From Anaerolineales bacterium (GTDB lineage: Bacteria; Chloroflexota; Anaerolineae; 4572-78; J111): a DNA stretch of 64,000 nt. Shown here one piece after another: positions 17,103-25,536 of the stretch (positions are counted from its first letter, which is position 1; the number at the start of each line of letters is the position of its first letter). The stretch spans positions 310,001 to 374,000 of the forward strand of contig JACKAU010000002.1 in the NCBI GenBank assembly GCA_020634855.1. Reading direction: 5' to 3'. Both the position numbers and the translations under genes were made by a program. Under the pieces are notes generated by a model. That model was not told the DNA's origin. It made no database searches and worked only from the letters and a program-made list of their open reading frames with translations.

Positions 17103-18029
17103 TTACTTGTCCTTCTTGGCTACTGTCACTTTGTCGAAATCTCGGACCACCAGCGTATTGGGAAAAATAGCGCTGGCCTCCGCCGCCACGTCCGCTTCCC
17201 GATAACGGCGTGAGAGGTGGGTCAGAAAGAGTCTCTCCACGTTAGCCTCACGCGCCAGACGCGCCGACTGAGCCGCCGTCAAATGGCCAAAGCGGCGGGC
17301 CATATCAGCGTCGGTCTCGATATAAGTCGCCTCGATGACCAAGCCGTCGGCGTTGTGAACAAACTCAACCAGGTTATCGGTTCGGGCGGAGTCACCGACC
17401 ATCACCAGTTTGCTGCCTTCGATGACCGGGCCGAGCACATCGTCAGGCCGGATTAGCCGGCCGTCGACCAGGGTTAAGGATTGGCCGTTAACCAAATCTC
17501 GTCGCTCCGGGCCAATCGGGACACCCAACGCTTCCGCTTTTTCATTAAGAAAAGGGCGACGTGGTTTCTCCTGAAAGATAAAGCCATAACAGTCAGGGCC
17601 ACGATGGCTGACCGGAAAGGCTTGAATTTGAAAGGTTCTATCCTCGAAAATAACGCCGGGTTTAATCGGCACAAACTTGACCTTAAACGCGGGATTTTCG
17701 CCGCCCCGCAAGACGACTTTGAAGATCAAATCTCGCACACGGTCCAGAGTAGCTTCCCCGCCGTAAATTTCGACGGTTTCAATCGCTTCCCACCGGCTAA
17801 AGGTGGAGATCAAACCGCCTAGTCCCAGAATATGATCCAGATGGCCGTGGGTCAGAAAAATCTTGTTCAGCCGTTTAAAACCCAGACCGCTCTGTAATAT
17901 TTGACGTTGGGTGCCTTCGCCGCAATCGATTAAAAAGCGGTGCTCGCGATAGAGAACCACATTGGCCGATAAGCCGCGATGGATCGAGGGCGTTGAGGCC
18001 GAGGTTCCCAAAAAAATTACTTCAAACAT
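17103..18029 (-). CDS. rnz: Ribonuclease Z (tRNA 3' processing)
   Basis: A 308-residue metallo-beta-lactamase-fold nuclease. The zinc motif HGHLDH is at 61-66, with FLGTSASTPS at the N-terminus and, near the C-terminus, LTHLSRRY. Length and motifs match bacterial RNase Z/ElaC, which cuts tRNA precursors 3' of the discriminator base. It starts 17 bases after the DUF6338-like gene and is followed within six bases by rsmG, an operon of RNA-processing genes behind a two-component pair. Confidence 0.94.
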   Translation of the reverse strand: MFEVIFLGTSASTPSIHRGLSANVVLYREHRFLIDCGEGTQRQILQSGLGFKRLNKIFLTHGHLDHILGLGGLISTFSRWEAIETVEIYGGEATLDRVRDLIFKVVLRGGENPAFKVKFVPIKPGVIFEDRTFQIQAFPVSHRGPDCYGFIFQEKPRRPFLNEKAEALGVPIGPERRDLVNGQSLTLVDGRLIRPDDVLGPVIEGSKLVMVGDSARTDNLVEFVHNADGLVIEATYIETDADMARRFGHLTAAQSARLAREANVERLFLTHLSRRYREADVAAEASAIFPNTLVVRDFDKVTVAKKDK

Positions 18030-18046
18030 TAAAAAACCTCAAATGA

Positions 18047-18784
18047 TTATTGTGGAATATCATTCCGGGTAAGCCATAAAATATCGCTCGACTTCAACAG
18101 AATGACTTGATCGGTTAACGGCAGTAAGGCTTGAGGCGCATCGCCGGCTTGGTTGCCGGTCGGTTTGACCGGACGGTAGTAAGCATTGCGCAGGGCCAAC
18201 TCGACGGTGTTTTCTTCGTCGCCCACCAGCCGCATCAGGTAAAGGTCGCCTTCAAAATATTCGCCGCTGCGCATCTGAATCCGCAGATGCGGCGGTATAA
18301 TATTTCGCCGCAGCGGCTCGATTTGCAGGACCGTATGCCACAGCAAAAATGGTTCCGGCGGATCCGCGCCGAGAGTCAGATTCCACCAGCGCGGTCGGTC
18401 GGCCGGCGCTCCACGCCCGAGAAAGGTCGCAAAACGACGCGCGGCAATCAATGATAAGGCTAAGTAGACGGTGCCGGCAAATGAAAGAAGGGCTAGAACC
18501 GGCAGTGGGTAGCCGGTTAACGGCATCGACGGATCAAATAGATTACTGAGATAAAACGTCTGCCGCGATACGGCCCAATAAATCAAAACTGCCAGGGCAA
18601 TGATCGTCAAAATAGCGGCGTGGATGATGGTGCTGCCCACCACAGCCAAAACAAACTGCTCGAACCCGGTTGGTTCCCGATAGTAACGGGGGCGATACGC
18701 GGTATAGGTGCGGGTAAACAAAAAGCCGGGCGCAATAAAAAATAGCAGTAAAATAATGCTTTCGAGATTAAGGCTGAGGCTCAT
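18047..18784 (-). CDS. DUF6338-like membrane protein
   Basis: A 245-residue protein whose ATG overlaps the response-regulator stop (ATGA). Hydrophobic segments at about 8-24, 44-66 and 97-114 place the N-terminal half in the membrane. The C-terminal half is soluble, with a small beta-rich region (HLRIQMRSGEYFEGDLYLMR). The YTAYRPRYYREPTGFEQF stretch after the first helix resembles DUF6338 proteins, which have no known function. Translational coupling to the response regulator suggests a common role, perhaps as its output or sensor partner. Confidence 0.6.
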   Translation of the reverse strand: MSLSLNLESIILLLFFIAPGFLFTRTYTAYRPRYYREPTGFEQFVLAVVGSTIIHAAILTIIALAVLIYWAVSRQTFYLSNLFDPSMPLTGYPLPVLALLSFAGTVYLALSLIAARRFATFLGRGAPADRPRWWNLTLGADPPEPFLLWHTVLQIEPLRRNIIPPHLRIQMRSGEYFEGDLYLMRLVGDEENTVELALRNAYYRPVKPTGNQAGDAPQALLPLTDQVILLKSSDILWLTRNDIPQ

Positions 18785-19278
18785 TTCTCTTTGCGAAATC
18801 TTCGGAGCGGCCAGCTAGATAGTTCATCGGTAAAGGCCACACTTTGCAACGCTCTGGCCGCCCGAATGGCCTGGTTTTTAGCCTTTTCCACATTTTCCAG
18901 CAGACCAAAGGCTTCGCGCACAATTTCCCGAATGCGTTGAAAATTACTGGCCAGCGAATCCTTATCGATAAAATCAAACGCTTGGTATTTGTTTTCCGCT
19001 TCTTCTTGTAACGTCTGCTCAGGGTAACCGGTGAGGACGATGGCGTTGATCCGGTATTCCATTAACTTTTCCAGCAGTTGCATACCGTCACGGTTGTTCT
19101 CATCCGTGGGATTGAGGCGCAGATCGACGATAACCAGATCGATCTCCTGGTTTCTGACCACGTCCATAGCTGAGTCATAACTATCAACGGTGACCACCTC
19201 ACATTCGGTTTTAAGAATATTCTCTAATGTGGCTCGCCAATCGGGGACGTCGTCAACAATTAAAATACGTTTACGCAC
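18781..19278 (-). CDS. Single-domain response regulator with C-terminal extension
   Basis: A 165-residue receiver protein. The acidic pair is D9-D10 (ILIVDD) and the phosphorylation site is D52 (DLVIVDLRLNP), with a conserved T in IVLTG and K in FIDKDS. The last 40 residues are helical and basic with no DNA-binding domain. It lies 48 bases downstream of a GAF histidine kinase and overlaps the next membrane-protein gene by four bases, so the kinase is the obvious partner. Confidence 0.92.
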   Translation of the reverse strand: MRKRILIVDDVPDWRATLENILKTECEVVTVDSYDSAMDVVRNQEIDLVIVDLRLNPTDENNRDGMQLLEKLMEYRINAIVLTGYPEQTLQEEAENKYQAFDFIDKDSLASNFQRIREIVREAFGLLENVEKAKNQAIRAARALQSVAFTDELSSWPLRRFRKEK

Positions 19279-19326
19279 CGTCTACTCTCCTCTTGCAACC
19301 TTTAAGTCAGGCATATTACTCTATTT

Positions 19327-21012
19327 CTAGAAAGAACGCAACGACGGCAAATTGTGCGGCAGCGTAACGGTGAAGGTCGTATGTTCGTTCGGCACACTGT
19401 CCACGGTAATCTCGCCGCGCTGTTGTTCCAAAAACGTTTTAACCCACCACAACCCAAACCCCAGACCGGTTGGGGTCGTGGTAAAAAACATATTGAATAT
19501 TTTGCTCACATCTTCGGCCGTAATCCCCGGCCCATTGTCCGTGATCTGGATCGACACCTTATTTTGACCCGCTCTGAATGTGGCAATACGTAACAATCCA
19601 CCAGTGGGGGATAAGGCTTTAATGGCATTGCCAAGCAACTCGACAAAAACATCGGTCAGCAGGTCACTGGTATCAACCGGCGGCAAATCGGGGTCTAAAT
19701 GGGTGACCAGGCGGATATTGGTCGGCAGCTCGACCAAAGTCAGCGCCTTGTTAATTAGCTCATTTATATCGTGGGCATCGGTGGGATCTTTTCTGAAGCG
19801 GCGTAGTAACACCGTAGCCAACTCTACGGTGTACAAGGAATTTCGTCGAATCCGCTCCAAATTACCCTCAATATCCGCTCGCAGTTCCGGCGGCAGTTCA
19901 ACAGGGGCCAACAGTTCGAGCGTGTGCTGGGCGGCAATTGGAATGAGCGTAGTGGTGTTATTGATACGGTGAGCCAAATTGGCGGCGGCTTTACCCAATA
20001 CGGCCCAACGTTCAGCGGCTACGCGCTGTTTGTGGGCTTGGTGCAAAGCCTGGTTAGCCTGTTTCAACGACTCATACTGCCGGGCATTCTGAATCGCACC
20101 GGCCACTGAAGACGCCACCAACGACAGCAGATCGACGTCATTCTGATCAAAGTCCCCTTCCTTTTTATTGAGCAGTTCTACCACACCGATAATCGTCCCT
20201 TCGGCGATAAGCGGTACAGCCATCAACTTTTTGGTCGTGAAACCGGTCATCTGGTCAGATAGGGGGGACCAGGCCGGGTGCTGGCTGACATCATTGGCGA
20301 TAACCGGCTGTCCTGTTTCGGCCACCAGGCCGGCAATGCCCTCGCCCAGCGGCATCACGAAATTACGCAGCCCTTTGACCTCAGTCCCTTCGGCATCATA
20401 GGCCAACTGAAAAACCACCCCGCTTCGCTGCTTGTCGATCAAAGCCAACGAGCCGCATTCTGCTTGCACAATTTCCGCGGCACGCTGCAACAGCAGGCGA
20501 GGGATTTCGGCCATCTGTAATGTACTCGACACCAACCGGCTGATTTCAAACAACGATTGCAACTTATTGACCCGGTTGGCTAACTGACGGTTCGCCTCAA
20601 CCAGCTCAGCTAGTTCAGTCGGTGGCAAATCGTTGCCGGTGACGGGCTGGGCTAGGGCGGTTTGAATGAGGTGGGTTACATCCGCTGGCGAAGCGGACCA
20701 ACTGATCCAGCCGGACATAGCCGGCGAGGTGTTGGTGATCATGGAGTCGCCATTGACGCTGAGTAATACCACCGGTGTCGTCAACCTTTCCGCCGCCAGA
20801 GTCGAAAACACCGATTTGAGTGATGGCTCGCTGGTGGAAACGTCTAGAATAATCAAGTCCAATTTGGTTTGTCGAATGACATCCACAAACTGTTCACCTG
20901 ACGCTAACTCGCTCACCGTGAAATCGAATTGGGTCTTCAATACTCGGCGTAAGTTAGGGTCGTCTGCCGGACCAATCAGTAATATATGGGGGATTTGGGT
21001 TGAAGCGTTCAT
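19327..21012 (-). CDS. Cytoplasmic histidine kinase: receiver-like domain, GAF, transmitter
   Basis: A 561-residue soluble kinase. Residues 8-122 form a receiver-like domain with the acceptor Asp-57 (LIILDVS) but without the usual DD pair at the start, so it may be weak or a protein interaction module. GAF spans about 160-310. The phosphorylated histidine is probably H348 in NLAHRINNTTTLIP, an unusual H-box. The ATPase domain has an N-box (LLGNAIKALS), ITDNGPGI and GLGFGLWW. No membrane segment is present, so it senses an internal signal. The next genes are its likely response regulator and a DUF6338-like protein. Confidence 0.9.
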   Translation of the reverse strand: MNASTQIPHILLIGPADDPNLRRVLKTQFDFTVSELASGEQFVDVIRQTKLDLIILDVSTSEPSLKSVFSTLAAERLTTPVVLLSVNGDSMITNTSPAMSGWISWSASPADVTHLIQTALAQPVTGNDLPPTELAELVEANRQLANRVNKLQSLFEISRLVSSTLQMAEIPRLLLQRAAEIVQAECGSLALIDKQRSGVVFQLAYDAEGTEVKGLRNFVMPLGEGIAGLVAETGQPVIANDVSQHPAWSPLSDQMTGFTTKKLMAVPLIAEGTIIGVVELLNKKEGDFDQNDVDLLSLVASSVAGAIQNARQYESLKQANQALHQAHKQRVAAERWAVLGKAAANLAHRINNTTTLIPIAAQHTLELLAPVELPPELRADIEGNLERIRRNSLYTVELATVLLRRFRKDPTDAHDINELINKALTLVELPTNIRLVTHLDPDLPPVDTSDLLTDVFVELLGNAIKALSPTGGLLRIATFRAGQNKVSIQITDNGPGITAEDVSKIFNMFFTTTPTGLGFGLWWVKTFLEQQRGEITVDSVPNEHTTFTVTLPHNLPSLRSF

Positions 21013-21269
21013 ACATCTAATTATACCATGTTTAAGAATTGGATATTCAAAAAATGACAGTCACTAACTCTCGCAACAATTTTGCCAGATTCTTAACGGC
21101 TAAATACCGGGTAAACGCACAGCTTGCTTATTTAAAAAAGGTTAAAATGTTAAAACATTGTACCCATGTAAACTTGCCAGCTTTATTAATATGGTGTAAA
21201 ACTAAGGGAATAGTTCGGGAACAGTTATTTTCAAGATCTTTTAGATGCCAGGAAGGAGCGCTAATATCT

Positions 21270-21509
21270 ATGGAGGTAACAACTTCGGGTCGTGCTATCT
21301 TTGTAAAACTAACCGCTCTGGTTGAGCGATTGGTCGATAGCCGGCAAAATGCTATCTCTTCACCGAGGTTTGATCCAATGCACGAAGAGATTTGTCGTAT
21401 TGAACAAGCTTTAGCCAATTTATCGACGCGCCCCAGTCGCGTCATTCGTAAGCCTGAACTGTCAGAGCCTTTAACGGAGCAGCAAAAAATCATTGATTTA
21501 GCAGGTTGA
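21270..21509 (+). CDS. Small hypothetical protein (79 aa)
   Basis: ATG 21270 is preceded by GGAAGGAG at 21251-21258; the frame runs further upstream but that part (from 21039) looks non-coding. The product begins MEVTTSGRAIFVKLTALVER and is helical and charged, ending in PLTEQQKIIDLAG. No known motif. A strong terminator follows that also serves the convergent OmpR-type regulator. The upstream gap 21013-21269 is AT-rich with no other gene. Confidence 0.55.
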   Translation: MEVTTSGRAIFVKLTALVERLVDSRQNAISSPRFDPMHEEICRIEQALANLSTRPSRVIRKPELSEPLTEQQKIIDLAG

Positions 21510-21527
21510 ACTTATATCTCAATCAAT

Positions 21528-21561
21528 AAAAAATCCCACCTATGATAGGTGGGATTTTTTT
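21528..21561. terminator. Bidirectional rho-independent terminator
   Basis: A perfect 15-bp stem (21528-21542 with 21546-21560) around a three-base loop, with A and T runs on both sides, lies between two convergent genes. Confidence 0.95.
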
Positions 21562-21574
21562 GTGGTTACTTTTT

Positions 21575-22300
21575 TCAACCGGAAGCAATGGTATAACCTC
21601 GCCGGGGAATTGTGAGAATAAATTGTGGCTTGCTGGGATCTTCCTCAACTTTTCGCCGTAGGTTCTTAATGTGCATCCGAACCAAATCCGGGCTGCCTGT
21701 CTCTGACGGATAATCCCAAACTTCTTTCAACAATCGGTCGCTGGTAAAGACTTCGTTTGGATGTGTCATCAAATGGTACAGTAAATCGAACTCAACCGGG
21801 GTCAAAACCGCTTTTTTCTTCGATGTGGTTACGCCGTAACTGTGCCGATCAAGCTCAAGGTCGCGAACTTTGATCAGGGATTGGGTTGGAATGGATGGTT
21901 TCCGCTGAACACGGCGGAGTATGGCCTTGATGCGGAGTTGAAGCTCTTCCAAGTTAAAGGGTTTAGTTAGATAATCATCTGCCCCGGCTCGAAGCCCGGC
22001 CACGCGATCTTCAGGACGTCCCAGAGCCGTCAAAAACAAAATGGGAATATCGGCCAAAGCGGGATCGATTCTCAGTTCGCGGCAGGTTTCCAGCCCGTCA
22101 AGGCCGGGCATGACCACATCTAATACGATGATATCAGGGTTGTGCCGCCGGGCTTCTTTTAAAGCACTGATACCACTGTAAACAACAAAAACCTGATAAT
22201 TTCTGCGCAGTGATGCTTCGATAGATTTGGCAACTTCTTGATCATCGTCAACGACCAAAACACGCGGAATTTCAACCTCCGGTGATGACGGTACGGCCAT
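21575..22300 (-). CDS. OmpR/PhoB-family response regulator
   Basis: A 241-residue regulator. The receiver domain (12-128) has VVDDD at 16-20, acceptor Asp-61 (IIVLDVVMPG), T in LFLTA and K in YLTKPF. The winged-helix domain (about 140-238) has VLTPVEFDLLYHLM and the wing FILTIPRRGYTI. No kinase is adjacent, so it is an orphan here. It transcribes away from the GntR-cobalamin gene, sharing a 356-base gap. Confidence 0.95.
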   Translation of the reverse strand: MAVPSSPEVEIPRVLVVDDDQEVAKSIEASLRRNYQVFVVYSGISALKEARRHNPDIIVLDVVMPGLDGLETCRELRIDPALADIPILFLTALGRPEDRVAGLRAGADDYLTKPFNLEELQLRIKAILRRVQRKPSIPTQSLIKVRDLELDRHSYGVTTSKKKAVLTPVEFDLLYHLMTHPNEVFTSDRLLKEVWDYPSETGSPDLVRMHIKNLRRKVEEDPSKPQFILTIPRRGYTIASG

Positions 22301-22429
22301 ATTATTCCCCCTGGAAAGATTTATCCACTCTTATAAACAGATTATAGCACGATGATGAGCCTGAGCCAATCACCCAAATGTCAGGGATTGTCCTCCTTTT
22401 TATTCACCGGTCACTCAAATGTTCTAATT

Positions 22430-22466
22430 ACATTTGTAATTTAACTTGTCTTTAATTTACAAATGT
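22430..22466. repeat. AT-rich inverted repeat in the divergent gap
   Basis: ACATTTGTAA (22430-22439) is mirrored by TTACAAATGT (22457-22466). It lies in the 22301-22656 gap between the OmpR-type and GntR-cobalamin genes and could be a regulator site or cruciform. The rest of the gap holds the promoter and operator listed separately. Confidence 0.45.
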
Positions 22467-22584
22467 TACCATTTTTACACTAAAGAAAAGTATTTTTGTG
22501 ATGAAGTCCCTACTTCTGCCCTTAACAATTATATAGTTGGGTATAATTAGTTTGTAACACAAAAAATTTAGTGCAAAAAACATA

Positions 22585-22613
22585 TTGACATATTCAAAAA
22601 AATGGAGTAATAT
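22585..22613 (+). promoter_or_regulatory. Sigma-70 type promoter of the GntR-cobalamin regulator
   Basis: TTGACA at 22585-22590, a 17-base spacer and TAATAT at 22608-22613 are close to consensus. Transcription would start near 22619-22620, inside the operator-like repeat, and leave a leader of about 37 bases with AGGAGGG before ATG 22657. Confidence 0.8.
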
Positions 22614-22633
22614 TGGTATATACTGGTATACAA
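22613..22633 (+). promoter_or_regulatory. GntR-type operator overlapping the transcription start
   Basis: TTGGTATATACTGGTATACA contains two copies of TGGTATA ten bases apart, with GTATATAC and GTATAC palindromes. It resembles TGGTnTAnACCA sites bound by HutC-type GntR regulators. Its place directly after the -10 box suggests repression of the gene by its own product. Confidence 0.65.
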
Positions 22634-22656
22634 AGCTAAATAGATTAGGAGGGCGT

Positions 22657-23616
22657 ATGCATCTGGATAAGCAGCATCCTCAACCGGTGTACCTTCAGTT
22701 GAAGGAATTGTTGCAAAACCAGATAGAACACGGGGTTTATGTATCACACCAGAAATTACCGTCTGAGCGTGATCTATGCCAACATTACGATCTAAGTCGA
22801 ATGACCGCTCGACGAGCGCTCCAAGAGCTAATTGCTGACGGTCTGGCCTACACGCGGGTTGGCAAGGGCACATTTGTCAGTCATCAAAAGAAGCCGGTTA
22901 CGAAAGCGGTGGAGACACAACCTGATTTAGACAAGGCCCAGCTAAAAAAGGATGGAGTAATCCACTCCCGTCTATGCCAGAGGCTCCTTAATGCATTAAG
23001 TACCTTTAATTGTATTGATGCTGACCAGACCATTAGTGAGATTCTCGCCAAACATTCTTTAGAAACGGTGGCAGTGAGGCTTTTTCCGGAGTTGATCAAT
23101 TTTTCAGAGAAGAAATGGGTTAACGGCTCCATCAACTTACTAACTCACAATTATGTCATCGTCACCATCCGTTCACAACTGATAGCTATGATGAATGCCG
23201 CCACAACAGGTAAACGGGGGCCAATGGCCCTACTGGCTTGTGCGCCTGAAGATTTGCACGAAATCGGATTAATTTCTTTGGCGCTGAGTTTACGCCGACG
23301 CGGCTTGTCAATTATTTATTTAGGTCCAATCACAACGGTTAGCGACTTTGAACACGCGGTTGACATGGCAAAGCCTGAGGTCATTTGTGTCTCAGCCGCA
23401 ACCGATCAGGGTAGCGAGAATTTGTATCAGCTTGGACAGCAATATTTTGGATCAAGCCGGCGCGATTTAGATTCAAAGAAACAAGTTTTTACCTTTGGCG
23501 GCGTGGCGTTCACGCAAAATCCCGCTTTAGCATCTAAAATGCCCGGTCTGTATCTGGGTCATACAATTGAAGAAGCGGTTACACAAGTGCAAGCCTTGGT
23601 TTATTCGTCAAAATAG
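22657..23616 (+). CDS. GntR DNA-binding domain fused to a CarH-like cobalamin-binding domain
   Basis: A 319-residue protein from ATG 22657 with AGGAGGG upstream. Residues 8-78 are a GntR winged helix (LPSERDLCQHYDLSRMTARR). Residues about 100-180 are helical like the cap of CarH/LitR or methionine-synthase B12 modules, and 188-315 are a Rossmann-like B12 domain: ACAPEDLHEIGL, with D199-x-H201-x-x-G204 fitting the E/DxHxxG base-off/His-on motif, then IIYLGP and FTFGGVAF. Trp-154 is at the place of the CarH Wx9EH tryptophan, but the EH pair reads H164-N165. CarH and LitR use MerR domains, so the swap to GntR is unusual. It could sense B12, a cobalamin derivative or light. Confidence 0.85.
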   Translation: MHLDKQHPQPVYLQLKELLQNQIEHGVYVSHQKLPSERDLCQHYDLSRMTARRALQELIADGLAYTRVGKGTFVSHQKKPVTKAVETQPDLDKAQLKKDGVIHSRLCQRLLNALSTFNCIDADQTISEILAKHSLETVAVRLFPELINFSEKKWVNGSINLLTHNYVIVTIRSQLIAMMNAATTGKRGPMALLACAPEDLHEIGLISLALSLRRRGLSIIYLGPITTVSDFEHAVDMAKPEVICVSAATDQGSENLYQLGQQYFGSSRRDLDSKKQVFTFGGVAFTQNPALASKMPGLYLGHTIEEAVTQVQALVYSSK

Positions 23617-23692
23617 CGCTGTGGTCACAGCAAAGGCGACCACAATAAACTGCGTATAATTTGGAAAGTATATTTAATTTTAACGATTAATC

Positions 23693-24400
23693 ATGCTAAC
23701 GTCTAATTCATCCATATCTCTCTTTCCCTTAAACGTGGTCTTGTTTCCCGGTATGATGCTGCCGCTTCACATTTTTGAGAATCGTTACCAGGCGATGATC
23801 AAGCAGTGTATCGATAGTGCGGACCAGACCTTTGGGGTGGTGTTGGCCAAATCTAAAGATGCCCAAGCGCCCCATGTGATGAATTTGGGTCGAGACGACT
23901 TATATGAAGTGGGCACAACGGCTCGAATTACGGCCGTGGAACATCTCAAAGAAGGCCGGATGAATATAATTACGGTTGGGCAAGAGAGATTTACGTTAAA
24001 AGATATCACGGCCAGCGAAGATGATTTCTTGATTGGACAGATTGAGCCTTATCCAATGAAAGAGAATGAGGACCCAGGTGTAATTGACTTGTTGTTACAA
24101 AAGCTCAAACCGCAAGTTGAACAGTACATTAATCATCTGGCCAGTGCATCGGGCGAAGATCTATCCAACGCCGTTTTACCTAACGATCCGGCCGCTCTGG
24201 CTTTTTTAGCCGGCACGGCCATGCAAGGTCCACTGCCGGACAAGCAGCTTATCCTTTCGGCTTCATCGTTGATTTCGCTCATGGCTAAAGCTGTAACAGT
24301 GATGGATAAAGAAAACAAGATATTGGCTTATATGTTAAAAGCATATCAAGCTCATCAACAAGTACAAAAGTTACCGTTTGTTGATTACTCTTTAAATTGA
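23693..24400 (+). CDS. LON substrate-binding domain protein
   Basis: A 235-residue protein made only of the Lon N-terminal (LAN/PUA-like) domain: SLFPLNVVLFPGMMLPLHIF, then ENRYQAMI and later ITVGQERF. It has no ATPase or protease part. A helical C-terminal third includes the PNDPAALAFLAGTAMQ-type segment seen in full Lon. Such stand-alone proteins are common and may bind unfolded proteins; their role is unclear. It lies 76 bases after the GntR-cobalamin gene and 114 bases before the sigma factor gene on the same strand. Confidence 0.85.
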   Translation: MLTSNSSISLFPLNVVLFPGMMLPLHIFENRYQAMIKQCIDSADQTFGVVLAKSKDAQAPHVMNLGRDDLYEVGTTARITAVEHLKEGRMNIITVGQERFTLKDITASEDDFLIGQIEPYPMKENEDPGVIDLLLQKLKPQVEQYINHLASASGEDLSNAVLPNDPAALAFLAGTAMQGPLPDKQLILSASSLISLMAKAVTVMDKENKILAYMLKAYQAHQQVQKLPFVDYSLN

Positions 24401-24514
24401 TTTGATAAATAGCAAACACAGCCTCTCCTTTCAAACTTTTGACGCGTTCGTACGTATAGTGATGTTGGATAGTTTGGAGTATAAGGAAATAGGTTAAAAT
24501 AGTGAGGTGATATT

Positions 24515-25438
24515 ATGGCATCCACATGGGCACCAGATGAAGCATTGTTTAGATTAAGTATAGCCAACCTTGCGGCTACCGCGCCTGTTTCTCCTGAAGA
24601 AGAAAAGCGGTTAATCGCTGAGATGATAGCCGGCAAGCGCGCCTATAAAAAATTGACTAAAGATAAAGATTTAGACTTTGCCGAACGTGAAAAGCTTTGC
24701 CAAATTAGCGAGCGAGGCATTGCGGCTCGCAAGACATTGATTCAATCCAACGGGCGGCTGGTTATTAGCATCGCCAGCAAATATTCCGGCCACGGTTTGA
24801 GTCTGGCTGAGCTTTCTCAAGAAGGCGTACTGGGCTTGATTAGAGCCATCGACAAGTTCGATGTTACCAAGGGGGTACGGTTGAGTACCTATGCCAGTTA
24901 CTGGATCAGACAAAGTGTCAGTCGCGCCGTCGCCGTTCAGACCAGGGTGATTCGATTGCCCGTCCATAAGGTCGATCACCTGGGCAAAATCAAAAAAGCG
25001 ATGGGCCAGTTGACTCAAACTCTAGGGCGAACTCCTGAGCTTGAAGAAATTGCTGCGCTGACCGGTGACGAACCCGCCCAAATTTACGAGTTACTTCAAG
25101 ATGGACAGGAAACCTTAAGTCTTGAGGAGCCTGTTGGTGAGGATGGGGCGACGTTGGCCGACTTCGTCGAAAACGATTTAACCCAGGATCTGGAAGACCA
25201 GGTCGATTCTACGCTGCTGGAATCCGAGATTCGTCGTGCTTTGGCCGGCTTGAGCGCTCGAGAAAGCAGAATTGTGGAGCTACGCTATGGTCTGCGAGAC
25301 GGCCAGCCGCTTACGCTGCAAGATGTAGCCGAACGATTTGGGCTAACCCGCGAACGTATTCGCCAGATAGAGAAGGAAGCGCTGGCTAAACTGCGCCAGC
25401 CGCACCATGCCAACCGCTTGATTGGCTTTGTTAACTAA
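24515..25438 (+). CDS. Sigma-70 family RNA polymerase sigma factor (group 1/2-like, no region 1.1)
   Basis: A 307-residue sigma factor with GAGGTGA six bases before its ATG. Region 2 includes NGRLVISIASKYSGHGLSL and STYASYWIRQSVSRAV; region 3 runs through IRLPVHKVDHLGKIKKA; region 4 has SARESRIVELRYGL and the helix-turn-helix TLQDVAERFGLTRERIRQIE. It lacks the acidic region 1.1 and a non-conserved insert, so it is probably an alternative, primary-like factor and not the main RpoD. It follows the GntR-cobalamin and LON genes; in some bacteria CarH/LitR regulators control an adjacent sigma factor gene. A terminator follows. Confidence 0.9.
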   Translation: MASTWAPDEALFRLSIANLAATAPVSPEEEKRLIAEMIAGKRAYKKLTKDKDLDFAEREKLCQISERGIAARKTLIQSNGRLVISIASKYSGHGLSLAELSQEGVLGLIRAIDKFDVTKGVRLSTYASYWIRQSVSRAVAVQTRVIRLPVHKVDHLGKIKKAMGQLTQTLGRTPELEEIAALTGDEPAQIYELLQDGQETLSLEEPVGEDGATLADFVENDLTQDLEDQVDSTLLESEIRRALAGLSARESRIVELRYGLRDGQPLTLQDVAERFGLTRERIRQIEKEALAKLRQPHHANRLIGFVN

Positions 25439-25459
25439 ACATTAGACTTCAAAACCACA

Positions 25460-25489
25460 AAAGCCTCCGGACAATCCGGAGGCTTTTTC
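25460..25489 (+). terminator. Rho-independent terminator
   Basis: AAAGCCTCCGGA (25460-25471) pairs with TCCGGAGGCTTT (25475-25486), followed by Ts. It ends the sigma factor gene and faces the convergent cyclase gene. Confidence 0.95.
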
Positions 25490-25536
25490 TTTGTTGTATT
25501 TCTTTAGCGGACTTTAACTATGGATTTATGCAGGAA

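Noticed and set aside
21039..21269. Extended N-terminus of the 79-aa protein
   Set aside because: The upstream part lacks an RBS and has irregular composition, while GGAAGGAG lies before ATG 21270.
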